From Triglochin maritima (lineage: Eukaryota > Streptophyta > Magnoliopsida > Alismatales > Juncaginaceae): a stretch of 64,000 nucleotides of DNA. The notes beneath the pieces were generated by a model. It saw only the letters and a program-made list of their open reading frames with translations, searched no databases and was not told where the DNA came from. The position numbers were made by a program, and so were the translations under genes. Location of the stretch: positions 30,649,741 through 30,713,740 of the forward strand of contig OY821782.1 of assembly GCA_963682175.1 (NCBI GenBank), in the 5' to 3' direction. Below, in pieces: positions 58,430-64,000 of this stretch. How positions within the stretch are numbered: position 1 is the stretch's first letter; each line of letters starts with the position of its first letter.

Positions 58430-58870
58430 GAGGCCAGCAATTGTTAGTGCGAACTACTCGTTGACATTCAACACCTGGTCCGTGTTGGGGTAGTCCTCGG
58501 TTGGCCGTTGGGGCCGTCCAAAGGCACCTGTGGGTGCTTCTAGTGGGAGTTGACTCTCACCAAGTCGCGACTTCAGGCACAGTGGTAAAAACATATGATC
58601 TTTTCCCTTAATACCAGAGTAGTTTGGAAGTTCGAGTCACGTTCTGCTTAGGATGAAATTTCTTAGGAGGGGGAGGGGCGATCTTTGGGTTGTTGGATCG
58701 TAGACAATTCGTCAGTTAGCCGGTTGGGCTGCCCGGACACACTTGTTAGTGCTTCTGGTGGGAGTACAAATGTAAATAAAAAAACACTCTCAGCACGTCA
58801 CGGGTTGTGCTGCAATGGTAGAAGTATGATCTTTTTACTCCAAAAGTGCATGTGTTTATTTAGGATGTAC
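58430..58870 (+). repeat. Tandem tRNA-derived SINE-like units (one full, two partial)
   Basis: The central unit 58572-58765 has an A-box-like stretch (AGGCACAGTGGTAA, 58575-58587), a B box (AGTTCGAGTCAC, 58629-58640) and a body ending GTGCTTCTGGTGGGAGT. Upstream, 58430-58550 is the 3' part of another unit (GGTTGGCCGTTGGGGC... GTGCTTCTAGTGGGAGT). Downstream, 58786-58870 is the 5' part of a third (TGCAATGGTAGAAGTATGATC). Each repeat joins the next within 25 bp. No poly-A tail is present except ATAAAAAAA between units 2 and 3. Confidence 0.65.
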
Positions 58871-60566
58871 CACGAATGTGTCTTGCATTGATAAAATAAT
58901 AATGCATTAACAATATGATTTTTTTTTTGTAGTGACGATGCGTTTCTAAACTTTTGTTATATTCTAGGAAATATTTTAAGTGTCTAAGCTTTGGTTTCTG
59001 GATTTATAAAATGAAACATCTCGCATATACAATGACAAATCCTAACAATACTAAGGCATAGTGTTTATCTGGATGAATTCCCAGCTTCCAAAGGTCCTTA
59101 TTTTAGATTCATTCAAATATTGTCACTTGATAGAAAATCATATACCAGTTAAAACTTGAATAAACCGAGAAAAACCATCTCAATTGGACACTACGAAAAG
59201 AAAACCAATTTGTATAAACTGAAATCAGAAGTTAATTGTTGAAAATCATATAAAGGTTTGCATTTACTACCACGAAAACAGTAAAAAGAAAATCGGAATG
59301 TTTCATAGCCACATACATATCGACATGATGCATGAAAACAAAGGAAATTCATCAGATTAGAAACACCTATCTATCATCACTTTAAGTTGTTGTTGCTGGT
59401 AAATCTGATAGCAAAAGATGTAATACATAACAAGAAAACAAAAAAATGGCAATTGCAAAATACTAATTACAGCTCAATCTCTTATGTAAAAAGTCATGGT
59501 CAAGTGTATCAGGTCAAACTGCAGAAATAAAATAGTAATACACTTCTAAATAACTTTTACAATGTAAAGTAGCTTTCCTTCTCAACATCTTCTTGATTTT
59601 TCTCGGTAAATCCATTGGCAACGAGCTCCTTATGGAATGCTGCAGAATTTGCTACCGAGATAAGAGAGTTCGCCATCCAATTCATCGTCTTCATAGGAGA
59701 GGTTTATACTGAAACATACGAAACATATATTAATTCTTTTACTAATCACATTGATATAAAGTAGACCTCCGTTGAAAGATCTTGCTTAACAAAATCACAT
59801 GAAATATGCTTAAGCAAATGAACAAATTGGAATAGAGATGGCCGTCTATGTATCTCTTGAGAACAAAAGATTTCCATGAATATCAATGCAAAATAGTTCG
59901 AACAAAAGCAGCTCACCAACTCCTTCAGTGATTGAAGATGTGAAACATGAATACATAATTCGAAATAAAGACGTCTTTATACTCTACAACATGTTGAGTC
60001 GTACTGAACTAACACATACAAGATTGACATATACAGATGAAAGCGAAATTTCTTTAGCAGAATCATCAAACAATAACGTCACAAATAAAAGCATTGAGCT
60101 GCTTCAGTCAACAAATATTGGTGAATGCATTTGTATTTATTTTAACTTATGAAAATTCTGTTAGTTTGAAAGTGACTAACAAAAATTAGAACATGTACCT
60201 AATTGAAAGCCCCAAGCAACAAAGACAAACCAATTGACAATTTGAAATGTAGTTCTGATTCTGCAGAGCAAGTGAAAAATAAGAAAAATAAGGAATACTG
60301 AACCAAAATGTAAACTAAAAATCTTAGAGGCATAGGTTCCAACCCATGATTGAAGACAAATTTAACATGTTGGAAAAAAAATGAGTAAATGATTTCCTAG
60401 CGGTTCAAATTTCAGATAATTAGTAAGAGAACTACTGAAATGAGCAAGGGACATTAACATCTGCAAGACTCACCACATTGACTAATGTAACAATATTAGC
60501 ATTAACTTAACACATTGGCAGTCTCTTAGCAAGTGGAACTGTAAATGTATCATACTCTCCCTGTGC
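58871..60566. other. Intergenic region with weak coding-like patches
   Basis: A T run at 58919-58929. On the minus strand, 59885-59773 and 59715-59637 could join at an AT/gtgatt donor and a tttcag acceptor to read MEIFCSQEIHRRPSLFQF... and INLSYEDDELDGELSY..., but I do not recognise it and no start context or further exons were found. Otherwise nothing. Confidence 0.3.
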
Positions 60567-61254
60567 GTTTATGTAACATCCTGAAACAGCGGAAATTTAA
60601 AAATTTAAACAATCAAGAGAATATCTGAATAAACTCAACGTCGAGAATGTCACTCAATAAACCAACCGTCGATGCACCAATAATACAACAGAGTTTGTCA
60701 AAAGACGTGATTACAAGAATACATGAAAGACAATCAAAGTAATCACAACGACCTCGAAGAGTCCGATGAGGATCCTGACCCCAAAATGCGTGCGCCCGCG
60801 GTCACCACCCGACAGATGCTACTGCGGTCCTGAAACATGAATCAAACAACGATGCCTGAGTTTCCCATTAGGAAACCCCGTATGCCAAGCTCACCTATAT
60901 GCATGCAATAGTACGATAAATGAACCTATCATACTAGAAGCATGTCATGTCACATCTGCAATGCATCAAATCCCTCAACAGGGTAAACGGGACCTCGGTC
61001 CAACAACCACGACCCTCAACAGGGTCCACAAGGACATCAGTCCAGCAGTAACCACAACGGGTCTCCCTCGGAAACCTACCGTAGGCACATACGGTCTTAC
61101 GGACAGTACGCGACGCGTCCCCCACACGCGACTACACGAGGCTAAGGGACCGGTGAGGAGCGTCTTCACTTCCGCGCAAGGAACCACGTGGTCAACACCA
61201 CCTTCGACGGAGCCGTAGCCCGGTCGGTCAACATCCCAGGATAGGTGCCCAATC

Positions 61255-61450
61255 GGGGATCATCGCCGGCACAACATCAGCGGCATCGCCGGCACAACAT
61301 CGACGGTACAACATACGTTCGGCACAACATCGGACGGTACAACCACAAGCCGGAATCTCATCGGCACCATCATCGCCGGCAACAACCTCGGCGGCATCGC
61401 CGACACAACATCGGCGGTACAACATACGTCCGGCACAACATCGGACGGGT
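61255..61450. repeat. Degenerate GC-rich minisatellite inside the solo LTR
   Basis: Variations on CATCGCCGGCACAACATCGGCGG, arranged as two blocks of roughly 120 bp that each contain GGCATCGCC, GTACAACATACGT and CGGCACAACATCGGACGG. Confidence 0.8.
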
Positions 61451-61712
61451 CCAGACCGTAGTCTGCATGGTCATCATGCTCCACGAGCTATGCGTCAACA
61501 CGCATTGGGATCCGCGATCCCTCAGGTCTGCTACTCATACAATGAGTCCAATCAATCCATCAAATAGTCACGATCCATACATGGAGGTGACGCATCCCGG
61601 ACACCCACGCTCTTCCACCCGGCGGTCCCTGGGCAGGCACGCGTAACGCGCCCACCGTCACCTCCCGACTCACGCACAAGGCGAGGACACGGGTTTTCGT
61701 CCTGTGCAAAAC

Positions 61713-62135
61713 GGTCGACCGAAATAGACCACTCGGTCGACCGTTTTCCTCAAGGGAATCGGTCGTCCGGAAGTGACATCTGGTCGACCGCTTCCACAGG
61801 GGAAATCGGTTAACCGAATGTGACAGCTCGGTCGACCGCATCCACAAGGGAATCGGTAGACCAAAGTGTCTGCAACGGTCGAACTATTTGCGCAACACAA
61901 AATCCTAACGGTCTACCGAAGGTCTAAAACCGGTCGACCGAACGAGGTTAAAATCCGGAGTCTGGTCAACATCAAAATCGAATCTATCGGTCGACCGACT
62001 CAGGGGTCCCGGTCAACCGAAAACAAACAGGGTCATCCTATTATTTATACGTCAAAACGGTCGACCGCTAACGCATGCATACTACTGATACACTTAAGTT
62101 CCGGTCGACCGAACAAGGGACCTGGTCGACCGAAA
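61713..62135. repeat. Palindrome array H (solo LTR)
   Basis: Seven pairs plus one single. Positions 61713/61735, 61761/61782, 61808/61830, 61855/61877, 61910/61932, 61989/62011, and after a single at 62059, 62103/62124, giving pitches 22, 21, 22, 22, 22, 22 and 21. One pair has AACAAGGGACCT between its members, close to the AGGACCTTGTT spacer seen reversed in array E. The TATA box lies about 320 bp downstream. Confidence 0.92.
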
Positions 62136-62832
62136 CACAACAGACAGGCAAAATATTCCACTTCGGTCGAGGTTTTTTTGCCGCTCACGACGCCGGGGAG
62201 GTCTCCGACCAACCCCAACCGACCAACTACATTCCCCCAACATGGGGAAGCAATAAAATCAAACTAGAAGCCGGCATACCTCAAACGAAGACGATGAATC
62301 GCCGGAGCCCGCTCACGCACGTCGTCTTCCTCTGGCCGCGCGACCTCCTCATGCCGACCACCTCACGCCGGAGCCACGGAGTCCTCTGGTGCAGCTGGAG
62401 AGGAAAGAGTGAGAGAGGGAAAACGAATGAGAGAGAAGGATTTTTGCTATAAAAACCCACCACCTCTCACCTCACCATACCCTACCCATCACCCTACACC
62501 ATACCTCCCACGACCCTACTGTTCACGTACCTCTTCCCCATGCAAAAACCCCTCTTAATCTCCATTAACCTCTCTAACCTAGGTTTGGGTTCTAACAGTT
62601 TATGTATCGGCATCCATATAAGAAAGAACAATTTCCTATACTTTATATCGCACTATGCAGTTCTGTACATGAGAGAACATTATTCTCTACACTATGCATA
62701 AGGTTTTAAGACCTGTTTAATTTGAGAAATACCCTAAATAATTAATTAACCATCAACTTGTGACAACCTCAACTTTTTAAGTGGTTCATTACTTAATTTC
62801 TAGTCCATAACTTTGTCAAAGAAAAACCAAAT

Positions 62833-62902
62833 CACTACTGCAGAAAAGACCGTATACGTCGGATATACAATGATATATACAACGGATTTTTGCGGTATAT
62901 AT
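62833..62902 (+). mobile_element. CACTA-type (En/Spm) terminus, cut by a copia LTR
   Basis: CACTACTGCAGAAAAGACC is a typical CACTA terminal inverted repeat start, followed by subterminal ATATAC/GGATAT-type repeats. After 70 bp the copia LTR at 62903 begins. No transposase is visible; the rest would lie beyond the window. 62603-62832 before it holds nothing recognisable. Confidence 0.55.
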
Positions 62903-64000
62903 TGTTGTCTTTTTGGCCTTAATCTTTATTTAGTTATGATGATTAAGTAATCTAATCTTAATCTATATTTAATTAATCAACCTAGACAATCAAAGTAAGC
63001 AAACATGAATACATGCATTGCATATATATTCGTGTATTTGCGATATTCTTAATAGGTTGATGAAGAATCAAGCTAAGGAGCTTTGGGACAAGAAGATAAA
63101 GACTCAAGACATGTAATCAAGCTTTGGACCAATATGTAATTTAGTATAATTTGAGTCCTAAGGATTAATGTAAACTTGAGCACATTAGGATTCTGTCCCG
63201 TATCCTCACGGTTAACCGAACCCCTCTCGGTAAACCGAATCATGTAGAGTTCGGTCCACCGAACACCTTGCGGTCAACCGTGTAGAATCCTTTAGGTATT
63301 CCCTGGAATAACCACCTCGGTATACCGAACCACTTTCGGTAGACCGAATTAGCCTGGACCGGTTTTGGACTTTGCTCCAACGGTCGTATTTAAATCTTGA
63401 CCTAAAGCCCAATTGACTTATCCATATTCGGTACACCGAACTTCATTCGGTCAACCGAATCATATTGCTTTAGGAGCCCAACGGCTATTTAACTTGACCG
63501 TTATTGGTAAAACAATTTCCCACGCATTGTCAGCGCAAAACCATCGCTAACTTCGGTATACCGAAGTATAGACGGTCAACCGAACCTAGCATTAACAGAA
63601 CCCTACCAATCTTACTGTTCAGTTTGGAACGGTTAACCGAATAGGTTTCGGTAAACCGAATTGTATTAGGGTTGCTAGTTAGAGAGCTACTGGAGTTGAG
63701 TGAGCGGTTAACCGAATAGGATTCGGTAAACCGAAATGACCATCTTCGGTAATCCATTGGGTTAAAGGTCTACCGAGGAGCGTGCAAATTCTACCCGAAC
63801 TTTTGTCACATCATCACATTTCATGGGTCAACTTTCTCACCCACTCCCCAACGACTCTAAGAGCTTTGAAGCCTATATAAGGACCTCATTAGAAGCACAA
63901 CAACAAGCACTACACTCTTCAAACATCAAGTATCCTTGTGCTATCTTTCCCAAACCTTCAAAGCTCAAATCCTATACACTCAAGCCAAAACTTCACCACT
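62903..64000 (+). repeat. Copia-4: LTR of a Copia-2/3 relative, cut by the window end
   Basis: Starts TGTTGTCTTTTTGGCCTTAATC, homologous to the Copia-2/3 LTR start, with similar phrases further in (AAGACTCAAGACATGTAATCAAGC). U3 holds array I and a TATA box (TATATAA, 63874-63880). Too diverged to be the same subfamily. The LTR continues beyond 64000. Confidence 0.8.
63210..63776. repeat. Palindrome array I (variant centre, 19-bp pitch)
   Basis: Eight pairs. GG-step positions 63210/63229, 63253/63272, 63319/63338, 63430/63449, 63555/63574, 63631/63650, 63706/63725 and 63748/63767: every pitch is 19 bp. Arms stay TCGGT and ACCGA but the two bases between them are TA, AA, CC, CA, AT, AG, AC and others, not CG as in the other arrays. 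Confidence 0.93.

Larger units (their letters stand above)
60572..62597 (+). repeat. Solo LTR of 2026 bp with palindrome array
   Basis: Starts TGTAACATCC, ends GGTTCTAACA, and has a perfect GTTTA duplication at 60567-60571 and 62598-62602. I orient it plus because of a TATA box (CTATAAAAACCC near 62447) about 150 bp before the end; the ends alone allow either strand. It includes a minisatellite (61255-61450) and array H. Ty3/gypsy chromovirus-type is a guess from the end sequence. It has homology to the LTR at 6117. Confidence 0.9.

Noticed and set aside
60961..62463. Open frames on both strands within the solo LTR
   Set aside because: They follow the GC-rich minisatellite and palindrome array, and lie between LTR ends with a perfect target duplication.
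8925..63776. CGGTCGACCG arrays as CRISPR-like repeats or as protein-coding (open frames rich in VDRP, GRPN)
   Set aside because: Repeats are 10-14 bp, palindromic, in pairs with short irregular gaps and located in LTR U3 regions of a plant. The Arg-Pro-rich frames are only translations of the palindrome and are not kept between copies.

Overview
The window is a transposon-rich stretch of nuclear DNA from a flowering plant, probably a eudicot. The evidence is LTR retrotransposons with plant primer-binding sites (tRNA-iMet-type and tRNA-Asp-type), a GT-AG-spliced alpha/beta-hydrolase gene of a plant type, and hAT, CACTA, Mutator-like, Helitron-like and SINE-like fragments. I cannot name the species. 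No rRNA, tRNA gene, CRISPR array or prokaryotic operon was seen.

Layout. 1-5368: minus-strand Ty1/copia element (Copia-1), cut by the window edge. 5415-6116: hAT transposase relic. 6117-7186: probable solo LTR. 7192-8595: unassigned AT-rich DNA. 8596-20928: three-level nest; an old minus-strand LTR (X-prime) was hit by a plus-strand solo LTR (X1, TSD GTTTT), which was hit by a complete Athila-like element (Athila-1, 10697-19234, TSD AGGTT). 20929-24637: unassigned AT-rich DNA. 24638-38892: minus-strand gag-only copia element (Copia-2) whose 3' LTR carries an Athila-type solo LTR (24900-26425, TSD ACAAT) and a second complete Athila-like element (Athila-2, 26840-35413, TSD TTCAC). 38931-43378: plus-strand sister of Copia-2 (Copia-3), head-to-head with it. 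43379-46617: possible Helitron end, a candidate small membrane-protein gene and repeated blocks. 46618-48195: truncated X-type LTR. 48250-55893: the one clear host gene, a nine-exon alpha/beta-hydrolase lacking its first exon here. 58430-58870: tandem SINE-like units. 60572-62597: 2-kb solo LTR (TSD GTTTA). 62833-62902: CACTA-type end. 62903-64000: copia LTR leaving the window.

Main observation. Several LTR families (copia-type, X-type, the 60.6-kb solo LTR) carry in U3 dense arrays of a short palindrome, consensus CGGT-NN-ACCG, mostly CGGTCGACCG. The palindromes come in pairs with a nearly fixed start-to-start pitch: about 22 bp in most copies and 19 bp in the copia LTR at 63 kb, where the two central bases vary while the arms hold. 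The Athila-like elements carry a different palindrome with the same GACCG/CGGTC half-sites, also paired, at 21 bp. Copies in U3 lie roughly 100-300 bp upstream of a TATA box. This looks like a shared paired-site regulatory module used by unrelated retrotransposons. The Athila-like LTRs also have a perfect plant snRNA-type upstream sequence element exactly 32 bp before the TATA box in all five LTRs seen.

The transposon genes are broken by stops or frameshifts. The Athila-like family ends after protease, and the copia-2/3 family after gag, so both look non-autonomous and would depend on enzymes made elsewhere.
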